Source: Magnolia sinica (Eukaryota; Streptophyta; Magnoliopsida; Magnoliales; Magnoliaceae). Taken from it: DNA of 64,000 bases. The notes beneath the pieces were generated by a model. The model saw nothing but the letters and a program-made list of their open reading frames with translations. It was not told the origin of the DNA and did not search any database. Positions 23,481 to 36,000 of the stretch are shown here, piece after piece. The DNA is taken from assembly GCF_029962835.1 (NCBI RefSeq), contig NC_080584.1:76722862-76786861 (forward strand). The letters are read 5' to 3'. How positions within the stretch are numbered: the stretch's first letter is position 1; each line of letters starts with the position of its first letter. A program made the position numbers and the translations under genes.

Positions 23481-25130
23481 TTTGGGCCCACTAGGCTGTC
23501 CTGTGTGTCTTGCCACCTCTTGCCTTGGATCATGCAAGGAGGAGAAGGAAAAAAGGAAGGAAAAAGCTATTTTCTAGGTCAAAATTGTGATTTACTCTAA
23601 TCACCTAGATCCACTTTCCCTAGAATGTGTAGAAAGCAAAGAATGGTTTGAAAGAGGAAAGCGAGTCCACCTAGAAATGCAAACCACACCTTTTGGTGCA
23701 AAAAAATAAGAAAAAAGAAAAGGTCCTGTTTGGAACAAGGGAAATGAGAATATGAATTTAGCATATCTATAAACTTGTCAAATTCACAAGTTTGAATTAG
23801 ATTTGGATTTGGCACATCCTAAGGTCTATTATTTGAAAATCAAGCTAAAACCCATCGACTTTTAAGTATTTATTATAACAGAATAAGGTTTATTACCTTT
23901 GAAGGTCATATTCCATGGATTTTTTCCCTTTTTGATACTTGGATTTACATGAAATCCATGGGTTTATGACTGTGGAATTTGAAAATCAAAGGATTTGATA
24001 TGCTCCTAACAAAATACAAAATGGGGAGATTTAAAATCCATGGATTTCACATATCTCTACCCTAAATCCCTCACCCCAAAGAACCCCTAAACACAAACCA
24101 TAGAAAATACCTTTGTTGGGCTTTAGAAAAAAATATCACATTTCAATATATTTAATGCCAAGCACATATGCAACACACACTTAGGATGTGTGCTATTTGG
24201 GATCCCAAATGTCCATCATATGATCCCACAAGTCCATATGTCCTTATCCAAAAAATAAGTCATCCACTCATCAGGTGACACATGCCTTGCGAACAAAATG
24301 CTAAAAATTTACCAAAATTAATCAGCTATTTGGAGAAGGTTCTTACTTAATCAACTGCTTCAACTCAAAACTTCAGTTGCAACACCCACAATTTCTGATG
24401 CTGTAAAATAGTAACCAAAGAAGACCTGAGAATCTAAACTATTGCTCTCTTGCATGATAATATGCTACAAACAAGCATAACAAGATGAGGAAGACTAGTA
24501 ACAAAGTGACATAATAACAACAAAGAGAAGCTTATGAGATTTACATCTGCAGCATCAAAAACTTTACAAACACAACAAAAAGCACCCATATGACAGCACC
24601 GACAAAAGCAACACACACACACACACACACACAGAACCATTCCTTGGTAAATTATTATAACAAAAAAAGAAAGACACAAAACCATTGTGTTGATAATTTG
24701 TAACTTCATGTAAACCATAACGGATCATCCAATGTAGACTTTACAACATAAAGCCTCAACGACTCAGTATTTGGGCTAAATATCCCAAGGATATGCTCAC
24801 CGTTTCACATGAAAAGTGTTTTTCACTTGTATGTGGATACTTCTCCAAATTCTAATATCAAATCTCTCCTTTTACTCCATAATGAAACTAATGAATCTTT
24901 GCTTATATTCTTATTCATGAGCATTTAATTTGTAATCTGTGCAACTATGTCAGCTATAATTTCTGTAAATTGCAAAATGGATTCAAAGTTGTGAAATTTT
25001 CTATTGGATTATGTGCTTGCACTTGAAATAAAAAAAAATACATTCCTAACAGATCATTTTGTGGTCTTCTTTCTTTCACTTTCTTCAATCATTCATGCAC
25101 TTAGTTTGTTGAGAAACTTCTTTTTCTTTT
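23481..25130. other. Core segment without recognisable gene
   Basis: Frames of 70-95 codons occur but carry no domain I recognise. A (CA)n run lies at 24609-24634. I cannot say whether this is captured host DNA or an unknown element. Confidence 0.4.
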
Positions 25131-25137
25131 CTTTTTT

Positions 25138-25447
25138 TCAGGCAGTGGTACAGGGACTCTGCTGAGCTGAGGAAAAATACCAATTAGGGATTTTCAATTT
25201 TGAGTTCCTCACCTCCAGACATGGTAAATGATGATCAACCATACAAAATCCCAATCTGGGATAAAGCTCCTCTAGAAATAAGGAATTACAAAAGCAGAAA
25301 TACCAATTAGGGATTAAAAGTTCAAAAAGCCCCAATTAGGGATTTGGAATTTCAAAAATCCCCAATTTGAGATTTTCAATTTCGAAGCCCTATTAGAAAA
25401 GGAAAAGGAAGATAGAGAAGAGGAAGAGGAGAATACCACTACCGCTG

Positions 25448-25490
<43 letters not shown>

Positions 25491-25603
25491 GTTGGTCGTG
25501 AGGTCGCAAGCGAGAAGGAGATGGCGAGAGCGAGAAAGTACGAGGAATGCGTGATGACCCTGCCATTGCCGAATGGATGTGGATTGCATGGTAGGGTGAA
25601 GAG

Positions 25604-25653
<50 letters not shown>

Positions 25654-25687
25654 GCGAGAGAGGCAGAGACAGAGAGGAGAGGGTGCC

Positions 25688-25730
<43 letters not shown>
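25138..25730. repeat. GA/CT microsatellite cluster with AATTAGGGATT repeats
   Basis: Three (GA)n runs lie near 25447-25488, 25605-25650 and 25690-25722. To their left, CCAATTAGGGATT and similar words repeat at 25181-25370. Between runs the minus strand reads MAGSSRIPRTFSLSPSPSRL from an ATG. This might be the start of a captured gene with CT-rich leader, but no homology is recognised. Confidence 0.7.
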
Positions 25731-25837
25731 TGGAGTTTTAGGTTTGGGTTTTGGGAAGATGGGCGCGGGGGAGGATTAGAAGGGATTTGGTTTTAGGGGG
25801 GTGGTGAGCCCAAGATTTGGGGTAGGCGACGGGAGAG

Positions 25838-26320
25838 TTGTGTGGGCCCCACCATAATGCGTGTCAAACATCTACCCCATGAGTCAGATGCACCATTCCA
25901 TGGTGGGCCCAGAGATTAAAAATCAAGTCAATCTGTGACTTGTGTGTGCCACACTACATACAAAAGTTGAGAGGGGTTACCCTCCATTAAAACATTCATA
26001 ATTATTTTTTGGGCCCACCGAGATGTGGTCCACAAATCCAGCCCATCCATTATGTGTGTACCACTTGGATGAGGGGTCATACCAAGTTTCAAACACATCC
26101 AAATTTCAGGTGGGGCCCACACTGTGCTTTTATATGTTTTAGGCACGTCTTCACCTGATTTTTGATGGTATGGCCCACCGGAGTTCCGTATATGGCTGAT
26201 TTTTAGGATATCCTATAATTGAAAGGGGACCCATCAAACGCATGGTGTTGATGTTTGACACACGTCATGGTGGGGCCCACCAGCATGGCACACGTGAGCT
26301 ACATTCTACACACACATGGG
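25838..26320. repeat. MITE-like foldback, variant
   Basis: GTGGGCCCCACCATAATGCG on the left is mirrored by CGTCATGGTGGGGCCCAC on the right, with GTGTCAAACATC against GATGTTTGACAC just inside. The middle carries a second GTGGGGCCCACA motif. It shares the GGGCCC ends of the main MITE family but differs inside. Confidence 0.72.
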
Positions 26321-26329
26321 CCTTTGTTT

Positions 26330-26560
26330 CCAAAAATTGAATAAATCCAAATATTAGGTGGACCACATCTAGGGGAAATTGTGGTGTTGCCAGTCCATTC
26401 TGGTTCCAAAAATTAAATAGATCCAAATATTAGGTGGACCACATCTAGGGGAAATTGTGGTGATCGAATGCTCACCATTAAAAACTTCCTAGAGCCTACA
26501 GACCTTAATAAGGTCAACTAGACTTATATGAAGGGAAAAATACAAATAGTCCCTGTCCCA
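26330..26560. repeat. MITE-like half unit with internal duplication
   Basis: AATATTAGGTGGACCACATC followed by TAGGGGAAATTGTGGTG occurs twice in about 75 bases, then the CTCACCATTAAAAACTTCC arm follows. Confidence 0.7.
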
Positions 26561-27314
26561 AAAATCAGGTCGTTCGCCTCAGTCAACTGAACAAATGTAT
26601 GGTTGTGAAAGGATAAGCCATAGGCTTATTATAATATTTCTTTTTTAGTCGAATTTGTTTTAAGATGATTTTGTAATGGTCCATCTTAATCAGCTATTAG
26701 GCTTATAATAGTTGACTGTGCTGCTCATCTGATGGGCCCTACGGTATAATTAGTAGGGTTATACTGGGGCCTGCCAAGCACAACCCATGAGCTAAATTTT
26801 GGAACCTAGGCTTGGCCCAACCTGTTAGCTGAACCGCTGAGTATAGGTATAACTGGTCCTATTCTGGCTTTAACAGTGGATTATTGAAGCATTACTTTAA
26901 ATCCACTGGCTATAGGACCAACATGGAAATACCAATAATTTCACAATGGAATGCCAAAGTGACACATTCATCAGGATGTGATGGGGAATTGTGGAGTTGA
27001 ATTAAGCAAAGTAATTGCAATCATACGATCAAATTTAATAAAGAACAATATGAATTTATATAAAAAAAAATTCTTTCAAAAAAATCACGGCACAAATGGG
27101 ACGATTAAATAATATCAGAAGCACATTTATTAGATAGAATGTAAAACCATATATTTTCTTATGGTTTCTCTGCAACATTAGCAGAACAAGCTAATTCTAC
27201 AACTAGGTAGGTTTATCCTGAGCAATAAGATGCCGAGGCACCCATCCTGTTTCCTAGAATCATTTCAGATAAGATATCAAAAAAAGGTCTGAGGGTACAG
27301 GTTGATCGATGCTG
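26561..27314. other. Spacer, no gene seen
   Basis: No frame or transposon end is supported. The stretch is AT-rich towards 27060-27180. Confidence 0.4.
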
Positions 27315-28465
27315 GTAACTATATGATGTGATTCACATATCCAACCCACTCATTATGTGTGTCCCACTTGGATGAGGGGTCAAATCAATTTTCAGCGGCA
27401 TCTATCCATCCAGTTTACCATATAATTTTAAATCTTGATCCCAAAAATGAAAAAATCCAAATATCAAATATCAAATGAACCACACAATAGGAAATAATAT
27501 GAATTGAACTTCTACCATTGAAAAATCATTGGGGGCCATAGAAGTTTTGGATCAAGTTTATATTTGATTTTTCCCTTCGTCCATGTTTGTATGATTGTAT
27601 GAACATGTTGGTTGTCAAATAAACATGACTATGAGGCCTAGCAAGTTTTCAATGGTGGAAATCATTATTCCCACTGTTTCATGTGGTATGATCCACTTGA
27701 GCTCTGTATTTGCTTCAATTTTAGTCTCAATCCCATAAATAAGCCAGAAAAATGGATGGACAACATGGATAAATCATATACATTCATCATGGGTCAATTG
27801 AGTTTACTCGGTATGATAAAAGATCTGATTTCCTTGTCAATAGGTTGGATGGTAAATTGGATTGAGTACTAAGTTACTCAGTACGCTCTTATCGTACTGA
27901 GTAAACTCGGTTGGGCCCACCTTGAACGTATGTGGTCTATCCATGCCGTCCATCCATTTTTCCATCTAATTTAAGGGGTTAAGCCCAAAATTGGCGCACA
28001 TACAAAAATGAAGTGGATCATACCATAGGACAATTAGGATAATGATTTCCACTTGTGAAACCTTTCTAGGCCCAACAATAATGTTTATTTGTCATCCAAT
28101 TAGTTTATAAGATTATACAGACATATGTATGAGAAACAAAAATTTAAGCTTGATCCAAAACTTACGTGGCCCTAAGAAATTTTCAATGGTACAAGTTCAA
28201 GTCCATTGTTTCTTATGGTGTGGTACATTTGAAAATTATATATGCTTCATTTTTGGGCTCAATTCCTAAAATTACTTGGATGGCAAATGAATATTTAAGT
28301 GGACCCGTGTTGTTTTTAATGGTAGGAATTTAGTTGAGATTGTTTCTTATTGTGTGGCCCACTTGAGATTTGGGTCAGCTTCATTTTTTTATCATCTCCT
28401 AAAATGAGCTTTCAATACGGATGGACAATGTGGATGTAAGGAAAGTACATCACTGTGGGCCCCGC
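27315..28465. repeat. Two adjacent MITE-like foldbacks
   Basis: The first (about 27315-27790) has CATGGATAAATCATATACAT on its right side. The second (about 27890-28465) runs from GTTGGGCCCACCTTGAACGT to ACATCACTGTGGGCCCC with an inner mirror GTGGATCATACCATAGG / CTTATTGTGTGGCCCACTTG. Between them a short palindrome joins TACTCAGTACG to CGTACTGAGTA. Confidence 0.7.
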
Positions 28466-28593
28466 AGTTAGGCATCTGAAACTGCCCCTGCAAAACAGCG
28501 CCGTTCCACGATTACGCAAAAGTAAAAGGAGAGGGGAAAGGAAAATAGAAAAAAGAAAAAAGAAAAACGAATAAGGGTTAGGGCTTACCTTAC

Positions 28594-28619
28594 CACACAC
28601 ACACACACACACACACACA
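28594..28619. repeat. (CA)n microsatellite
   Basis: A pure CA run just upstream of the exon-like segment at 28637. Confidence 0.95.
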
Positions 28620-28636
28620 GAGGGAAGGAGACACTG

Positions 28637-28766
28637 ATGGATCCAACACGCAAGAGGGTATCTTCATTCGGATATCTATTCGTCAGCTCGATGGATCTAG
28701 CACGCAAGAGCGTAAGGCCGGATGCTTTCAATGGAAATGGCGTCAGTTCGACGCAGATGAAGCAAG
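28637..28766 (+). other. Exon-like segment, unassigned
   Basis: An ATG opens a frame reading MDPTRKRVSSFGYLFVSS, then MDLARKSVRPDAF, then GVSSTQMKQ, ending at AAG|GTTTTT, a possible splice donor. GATGGATC and CACGCAAGAG recur 54 bases later, so it contains an internal duplication. It could be the first exon of a captured host gene. No family is recognised and it may be chance. Confidence 0.3.
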
Positions 28767-29152
28767 GTTTTTCTCTCTCATTCTCTCCTTTTCCAGGGTT
28801 TTAATTTCTTCTTTCTCTTTGGCTCCTGCATTCATGTGCTTCATTTGTCTGTACTCTGTTTTAGATATGTATGGATTTGGTTTTAGGGTTTGTGGATGTG
28901 AAAACAAGACTAAGATGACATTTAGTACGAATCCAAAATGGATTTAGGAAATTGGGAGTTAGTAGTTTGTAGATTCTCGATTTGAATGTGGACCCCAAAA
29001 TGGGTTTTTCTAATTTTACAAATCGGGGATTTAGGGAATTTAGGATTTTGGGGATTTAAGGACTTTTGAAATTGTGGATTTTCTGATTTTAAAAATTGGG
29101 GGTTTGTCTTTCTAATCTGTCAGTACAATTGGTTTGTTTTGTTTGTTTGTTT

Positions 29153-29184
<32 letters not shown>

Positions 29185-29200
29185 ACACACACACACACAC
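29153..29200. repeat. (CA)n(CG)n(CA)n microsatellite
   Basis: A CG core flanked by CA runs. Alternating purine-pyrimidine DNA of this kind favours Z-form helix under supercoiling, from general knowledge. Confidence 0.95.
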
Positions 29201-29607
29201 CTCATGCTGCTCTTAATTTGATAAGGGTTAAAGAAAAATAGGAAAAAGTTGGAAGTTTGAGCTCAAATATAACAATGAACTGCTAACATGGGCATGTGAT
29301 TGTGCTAAGAACCCATAATATCTGCAACATTTGGTACTTGAGATTGGGTTGCAATGCGGAGAACCCATTAGATGAAATAATGGGCCATGTGAAGAATACT
29401 TCGATGGGTAAGCTAACCAAGCATCCCAATTCTTAGGGTTTTGTACTATCTGTTTGTAGACAGAATCTAAATGTCGAACTCAATGAGTTGAAAATCGGCA
29501 TTTATAGTTGGGGCTCTTTTTGGAAAAAATGACATTTGTTTTGGTGAGGTGGAGCAATCGGGGCTCTTTTTAGCAGAATGACATGGATTTGGATGAATTG
29601 GAACAAC

Positions 29608-29670
29608 CACTACAACAAACTAGAGCTTACCCGGCACTTTGGGTGTGCCTTTCACCAGTGCTAAGTAAAA
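29608..29670 (+). mobile_element. CACTA-like end, small element
   Basis: CACTACAACAAACTAGAG is followed by the subterminal palindrome-like GGCACTTTGGGTGTGCC, a pattern common at plant CACTA ends. A possible partner end near 30652-30664 (TTTAGTTGTAGTG) would give an element of about 1.05 kb. The three flanking bases do not match, so the pairing is unproven. Confidence 0.45.
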
Positions 29671-29749
29671 CTTCCTAGGGATTTTTTTTTTCTTTTTGAT
29701 GTTGCTAGTCGGAATCCCTTTTGGAAATCGTTTTTCCTTGTGTTCTACG

Positions 29750-29868
29750 TTGGAAGATGTTGTTGATGCATATAAAATGTGGGATAATGATTGATGCCTG
29801 CTAGTTGTTCGATGAAATGCATGAAAGAAACTTAGTTTCTTGGAACACCATTATAGTTGGGATGGTTT
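29750..29868 (+). pseudogene. PPR protein gene fragment
   Basis: With one shift and one TAG, the plus strand reads VDAYK, then DAC-stop-LFDEMHERNLVSWN and TIIVGMV. This is the classic repeat of plant PLS-type pentatricopeptide repeat proteins (consensus near LFDEMPERNVVSWNTMI), which bind organelle RNA. Only about one repeat is present, so this is a gene scrap. The inside position in a CACTA core suggests capture, but a random insertion is possible. Confidence 0.7.
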
Positions 29869-30699
29869 GAGTTATTTCATCTGATTTCAATTATAATTAA
29901 AATCTTTAAATTCACATCATATGGCCAACCTGTGTTTTAGAATACTGTAATTTTTTAGTAAGTCTTTGATCTCGTTGAATTTTAAAATACTATGATTTTT
30001 GGATAATTCTTTCGTCTTGAGGAGGCACACTAGGTTAATGAATTTTATGACGTTAAACCCCACTACAGGCCTTAAAAAACTAATGTAGGCATCCCATCCC
30101 AACTATTTCTAATGAGTATTGGATCATCTGATTTTTGGGTTCCATGGTGAACAATGAGGGCATCATACCTGATGGACGATATCGATGTTATTAAAGTTCC
30201 ACCCATGAGTTCTTATAAAAGTTAACTTATGATGAGCTACAACTTGTATGAGGTCCTTTTCAGTTGAATGTGTACTATCTTTCTCTCTTTTTAACCATCC
30301 ATCTGTCCATCTGTAGGCCATAAATCGAAAGGTTAGTTTGTCTTATTGATGAAAATCTCAAGACATGCCTGTCCACTAGGGGACACAACAAAGGGACACT
30401 GTCTGGATTGCAAATCTATGTGTTTCAATGGTCAGATTTAAAATCAGATTTCGTCAAACAAAATTCTCCCCTGGAAGAGTCGATCGGGTCGACCTAACCT
30501 GACTCTGCCGTAAGGCCCAAGTCTATTGCGACTCGGCCGAGTTAGGACGAATCATGGTTGTAAAAAGCAAGCTGCAGTGTCAACCAAGACATGGAGTTGA
30601 AGGAGGCTGGGACTTAGTCTCCAAACCTGGATAACAGATGTGGAAAATCATTTAGTTGTAGTGTCTGATGAATAATACTTTATTTCACTTGGGGTTGTG

Positions 30700-30870
30700 G
30701 ATTAGGTGAGTACTTAACTATGGAGCCCACCTTAATGTATCTGTTGTACATCCACTCTGTCCATCAGTTTTTCAGCTCATTTTAAAGCATGGATGTACAA
30801 CTCGTACATCAAGTGGACCCCACCGACAAAGACTCACCTAATCACTCAATGCATGGGCCCCACTCATAAT
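30700..30870. repeat. MITE-like half unit
   Basis: GGAGCCCACCTTAATGTATC and TCAGCTCATTTTAAAGCATG match the left arm of the foldback family. The opposite arm is missing. Confidence 0.6.
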
Positions 30871-31383
30871 AAGGGTCCCACGGACTACCATTAGATCCAA
30901 ATGCATCTTATTTTCTACTTTTTATAATAGTACACCCACTAATATTATTCTAGTAGCAAAGGTACAAAAAATAGGTGTACGCATAAAAACCAAAAAAGAA
31001 AGTACCATAAGTAGGAAAAGTGGGGTATGCACCAAAATATGAGGGTATCAATATCAACTTCCCTTGAAATAAATGGAGCAATTCAAACATAGACATCAAG
31101 AGATTTAATTACCAAAATCTCCACGAGCAATTGAGATGTTACTCTCATACCTCTTATGGAAGCATGCCTTTGTTGTCTTTGAGATTTCATGCCGTGTTTG
31201 AAGTATAACGCTTTAACTGAGTATTTTGAATTGATACACTTGAAATTTAAAATTAAGATAGAGTCCCACACATTTATTACAAGCATGCAATAACATTGAA
31301 AGAAACCTTATACATATTCAGAAAGTAGGTAGAGTCCTAGAAACAGTGAAATTCCTAGAAGGAAACAATTATTATTTCCACCT

Positions 31384-31386
<3 letters not shown>
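30871..31386. other. Spacer, no gene seen
   Basis: A frame of 67 codons on the minus strand (31083-31286) has no recognisable domain. I see nothing else. Confidence 0.4.

Positions 31387-31468
<82 letters not shown>
31387..31468. repeat. (CA)n then (GA)n microsatellite
   Basis: A CA run of about 44 bases passes directly into a GA run of about 37 bases. Confidence 0.97.
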
Positions 31469-31469
<1 letters not shown>

Positions 31470-31760
31470 AAATTATATTAAAATGGGGTGGAAATAGCTT
31501 TTCTAAGCTTATCAGATCTGTTAGGTTGCATTTATGAAACTAAATCTATTTCAATTAATGTGTTTATTTTCTCCTTGGAAATGTATCCTCATTAGTATGG
31601 ACCATCCCAATTCTTAGGGTTTTGTACTATCTGTTTGTAGAAAAAATGTGAGATGAAAACTTATTTTCTGTCTACACCAAAAGATAAGATTTAAAAAAAA
31701 AAAAAAACTTATTTTTTGCCATTTCCCCTCACATATGAGAAAAGAGACTTATAAATAATA

Positions 31761-31762
<2 letters not shown>

Positions 31763-31812
<50 letters not shown>
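31763..31812. repeat. (TC)n microsatellite
   Basis: A pure TC run of about 50 bases. Confidence 0.97.
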
Positions 31813-31814
<2 letters not shown>

Positions 31815-32205
31815 CATGTCCAGTTTAGTACATTGTGACTCGAGTTACATTGTACCCCGCTATTTGTGTTATAATGTAAAAGAAATTATTTTATTTTCCG
31901 CCATTCAAAAAATGGCTGCAAACCAAACACCCATCAAATGACCGCCTTATCGGTGGTGAATGATATGATACCTAATACACTGATTTTAATCCTTAGTTTT
32001 TAATGACAGGTGGGGCCCATGGTCCAATAATCCAAACCCATGCCTTTTTGTCCCAACAACAAATGGACTATGCCTAAGAATCTCCTCGATAGGACAATAT
32101 TAACCTATCAATTTTTGGCTTCTATATAAAAGGTTACATTGTCTTGTCTCACTCATGTACCATTTCATGTTATATACATTGTATTATATACATCGTTGAA
32201 TATAC

Positions 32206-32541
32206 ATTGTACGAGGGTTACAGTAATCTTGGAGTGCAGAAATTCCAAGTCTATGCATTTTAGTTCGAGTTCCTTCTCTAATCACGATTGCCTTGGGAGG
32301 GTTGATACGAGGGATGGGTTAACTGCGAAAGGGTCGATTAAAATTATATTGGGTTATCTTGCTGGTCCTGAAATCATTATATCCAGTAAGATAACCCAAT
32401 ATAGTTTTAATAAGCCCTTTTACAATCATCCCTCGTATCAACCCTCTCAAGGCTATCGTGATTATAGAAATAACTCGGACTGAAATGCACATACTTGAAA
32501 ATTTTCTGCACTCTAAGATTACTGTAAACCTCGTACAATTT
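32206..32541. repeat. Long foldback hairpin, right arm
   Basis: Arms of about 155 bases pair across a loop of about 17 bases (32366-32382). The left arm from TTGTACGAGGGTTACAGTAA to GGGTTATCTTGCTGG is mirrored by CCAGTAAGATAACCC to TTACTGTAAACCTCGTACAA. By eye well over 80 percent of positions pair, including GGGTTGATACGAGGGAT. RNA from it would form a long hairpin, so it is either a MITE or a source of small RNAs. Confidence 0.88.
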
Positions 32542-32571
32542 ACTTAGAAATTTATAGCACTCTAAGTTTAT

Positions 32572-33080
32572 GTATTTGCTCGAAATTAATGGAGCAGACC
32601 CGAATGTGCATCGAAGCTATCTGGATGAGCGGGGGTCCCTGGAAGGTGGGAACCACTGTTATGACTACGATGAAGCTGTTAATTTTTTATGGACAGCATT
32701 GGAGGGTCGTGGCCATTTGGACAGGCTATGTTTATGTATTTTCTAGAAATTAATGGAGCAGACCCGGATGTGCATCAGAGTTATCCGGATGAGCGGGGGT
32801 CCCTGTAAGGTGGGAACCGCTGTTATGACCATGATGAAGCTGTCCATTTCCTATTGACAGCATAGGAGGGACCTGGCCATTTGGATAGAGTGTTTTATGT
32901 ATTTGCTCAAAATTAATGGAGCAGACCCGGATGTGCGTCGGAGCTATACGGATGAGCGAGGGTCCCTACAAGGTGGGAACCGCTGTTATGACCATGATGA
33001 AGCTGTCCATTTCTTATGGTCAATATTGGAGGGGCCTGGCCATTTGGACAGACCGTGCTTATATCTGTATTTGCAGGGAC
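32572..33080 (+). repeat. 164-bp tandem repeat, three copies, right arm
   Basis: AAATTAATGGAGCAGACCC recurs at 32583, 32747 and 32910. These are inverted copies of the units at 21865-22363 and sit in the mirror position relative to the arrays. Open frames across them are a by-product of the repeat. Confidence 0.92.
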
Positions 33081-36000
33081 CACACCCTTAATTTAAACCA
33101 CACCCTAAACATATAACCTATTCTTAATTCCCTAAAGCTATAACCTATAACATAAACTTAAACCCACACCTAATCCTAATATCAACTCCTTAACCTAAAC
33201 CTAAACTTGATAACCCAAACCTAAACCCAATCCCGAACCTAAACCCAAACCCAATTTCCAAAACCTAAACCTTAACCTATTCTTAATTCCTTAAAGCTAT
33301 AACTTATAACCTAAACCTAAACCTGTAACCTAAAACCTATACCTAAACCTAAAACCTAAATGTATTCTCCAATCCCTAAACCTAAACCTACACCTAATCC
33401 TAATCTCAACTCCCAAACCCAAACCTAAACTTAAATTTGAAAACCCAAACCTAAACACTATCCCGAACACCAACCCGAACCCGATTTCCTTAACCTATTC
33501 TCAATTCCCTAAACCTATAACTTATAACCTAAACCTAAACCTACACCTAATCCTAATATCAACTCCTTAACCTAAACCTAAACTTGAAAACCTAAACCTA
33601 AACCCGATTCCGAATCCAAACCCAATTTCCAAAACCTAAACCTTAACCTATTCTCAATTCCCTAAAGCTATAACTTATAACCTAAATCTAAACCTATAAC
33701 CTAAAACCTATACCTATACCTAAAACCTAAATGTATTCTCAAATCCCTAAACCTAAACATACACCTAATCCTAATCTCAACTCCCTAACCTAAACCTAAA
33801 CTTAAACTTGAAAACCCAAACCTAAACACTATCCCAAACCCCAACCTGAACCCAATTTCCTAAACCTAAACCTTAACCTATTCTCAATTCCCTAAAGCTA
33901 TAACCTATAACCTAAACCTAAACCTATAAGCTAAGCCTATAACCTTAACATACACCTAATCCTAATCTCAACTCCCTAACCTAAACCTAAACCTAAACTT
34001 GAAAACCCAAACCTAAACACTATCCCAAACCCCAACCTGAACCCGATTTCCTAAACCTAAACCTTAACCTATTCTCAATTCCCTAAAGCTATAACCTATA
34101 ACCTAAACCTAAACCTAAACCTATAAGCTAAGCCTATAACCTTAACCTAAACCTAAATCTAAAACCTAAATGTATTCTCAAATTTCTAAACCTAAACCTT
34201 AACCTATTCTCAATTCCCTAAACCTTAACCTATAACCTAACTTAAACCTAAACCTATAACCAAAACTTATAACCTAAAACCTAAATGTATTCTCAAATCC
34301 CTAAACCTAAACCTACACCTAATCCTAACCTCAACTCCTTAACCTAAACCTAGACTTGAAACCCCAAACCTAAACCCGGTCCCGAACCTGATTTCCTAAA
34401 CCTAAACTGTGACCTATTCTCAATTCCCTAAACCTTAACCTATAACCTAACTTAAACCTAAACCTATAACCGACACTTATAACCTATAAACTAAAACCTA
34501 AACCTAAAACTAAAATCTAAATGTATACTCAAATCCCTAAACCTAAACCTACACCTAATCCTAATCTCAACTCCTTATCCTAAACATAAACTTCAAAACC
34601 CAAACCTAAACCCGAACCCGAACCCGATTTCCTAAACCTAAACCTTAACCTATTCTCAATTCCTTAAACCTATAACCTATAACCTATAACCTAAACCTAA
34701 ACCTAAACCAAAACCTATAACCTAAACCTAAACCTATAACCTAAAATTATAACCTATAACCTAACCTTAACCTTAACCTTAACCTAAACCTAAAACTAAA
34801 CCTAAAACCTAAACCTAAACCTATAAACGAAAACTTAAACCTAAACCTAAAACCTAAAACCTAAATGTATTCTCAAATCCCTAAACTTAAACCTACACCT
34901 AATCCTAATCTCAACTCCTTAGCCTAAACATAAACTTCAAAACCCAAACTCGAACCCGAACACGATTTCCTAAACCTAAACCTTAACCTATTCTCAATTT
35001 CCTAAACCTATAACCTATAACCTTTAACCTAAACCTAAACCTAACCTAAACACACAACCTAAACCTATAACCTTAACCTAAACCTAAACCTAAAACCTAA
35101 ACTTAAACCTAAACCAAAACCTATAACCTTAACCTAAACCTTAACCTATAACCTATAACCCAATAACCTAAACTTATAACTTTAACCTAAACCTAAACCT
35201 CTAACCTAAACCTATAAACTAAAACCTAAACCTAAAACCTAAATGTAATCTCAAATCCCTAAACCTAAACCTACACCTAATCCTAATCTCAACTCCCTAA
35301 CCTAAACCTAAACCCGATCCCGAACCCGAACCCGATTTCCTAAACCTAAACCTAAACCTTAACCTATTCTCAATTCCCTAAAGCTATAACCTATAACCTA
35401 TAACCTAAACCTAACCTTAACCTAAACCTAAAACCTAAACCTAAACCTAAACTTAAAACCTAAATGTATTCTTAAATCCTCAAACCTAAACCTACACCTA
35501 ATCCTAATCTCAACTCCCTAACCTAAACCTAAACCTAAACTTGAAAACCCAAACCTAAACCCGATCCCGAACTCGAACCTGATTTCCTAAACCTAGACCC
35601 TAACCTATTCTCAATTCCCTAAAGCTATAACCTATAACCTAACTTAAACTTAAACCTATAGCCGACACTTATAACCTATACCTAAACCTATAACCTAAAC
35701 CCAAAACCTAAATGTATTCTCAAATTGCTAAACCTACACCTACACCTAATCCTAATCTTAACTCCTTAACCTAAACCTAAACTTGAAACCCCAAACCTAA
35801 ACCCGAACCTGAACCCGAACTCGATTTCCTAAACCTAAACCTTAACCTATACTCAATTCCCTAAACCTTAACCTATAACCTAACTTAAACCTAAACCTAT
35901 AACCTATACTTATAACCTAAACCTAAACCTATAACATAAACCTAAAACCTAAATGTAATCTCAAATCTCTAAACCTAAACCTACACCCAATCCTAATCTC

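Larger units (their letters stand above)
29422..31640. repeat. 38-bp exact direct repeat flanking about 2.1 kb
   Basis: CATCCCAATTCTTAGGGTTT continuing to CTATCTGTTTGTAG occurs at 29422-29459 and again at 31603-31640 with no difference seen. The enclosed segment contains the CACTA-like end (29608) and the PPR scrap (29750). Confidence 0.85.

Noticed and set aside
25393-25731. Ser/Leu-rich proteins
   Set aside because: They are translations of GA/CT microsatellites.
27886-27900. Rho-independent style terminator or riboswitch
   Set aside because: The short palindrome TACTCAGTACG/CGTACTGAGTA joins two MITE-like repeats in eukaryotic DNA, so a bacterial-type signal has no meaning here.
30652-30664. 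Right end of a 1.05-kb CACTA paired with 29608
   Set aside because: The end sequence is similar (CACTACAACTAAA), but the flanking three bases differ and no subterminal repeats support it. Kept only as a possibility.
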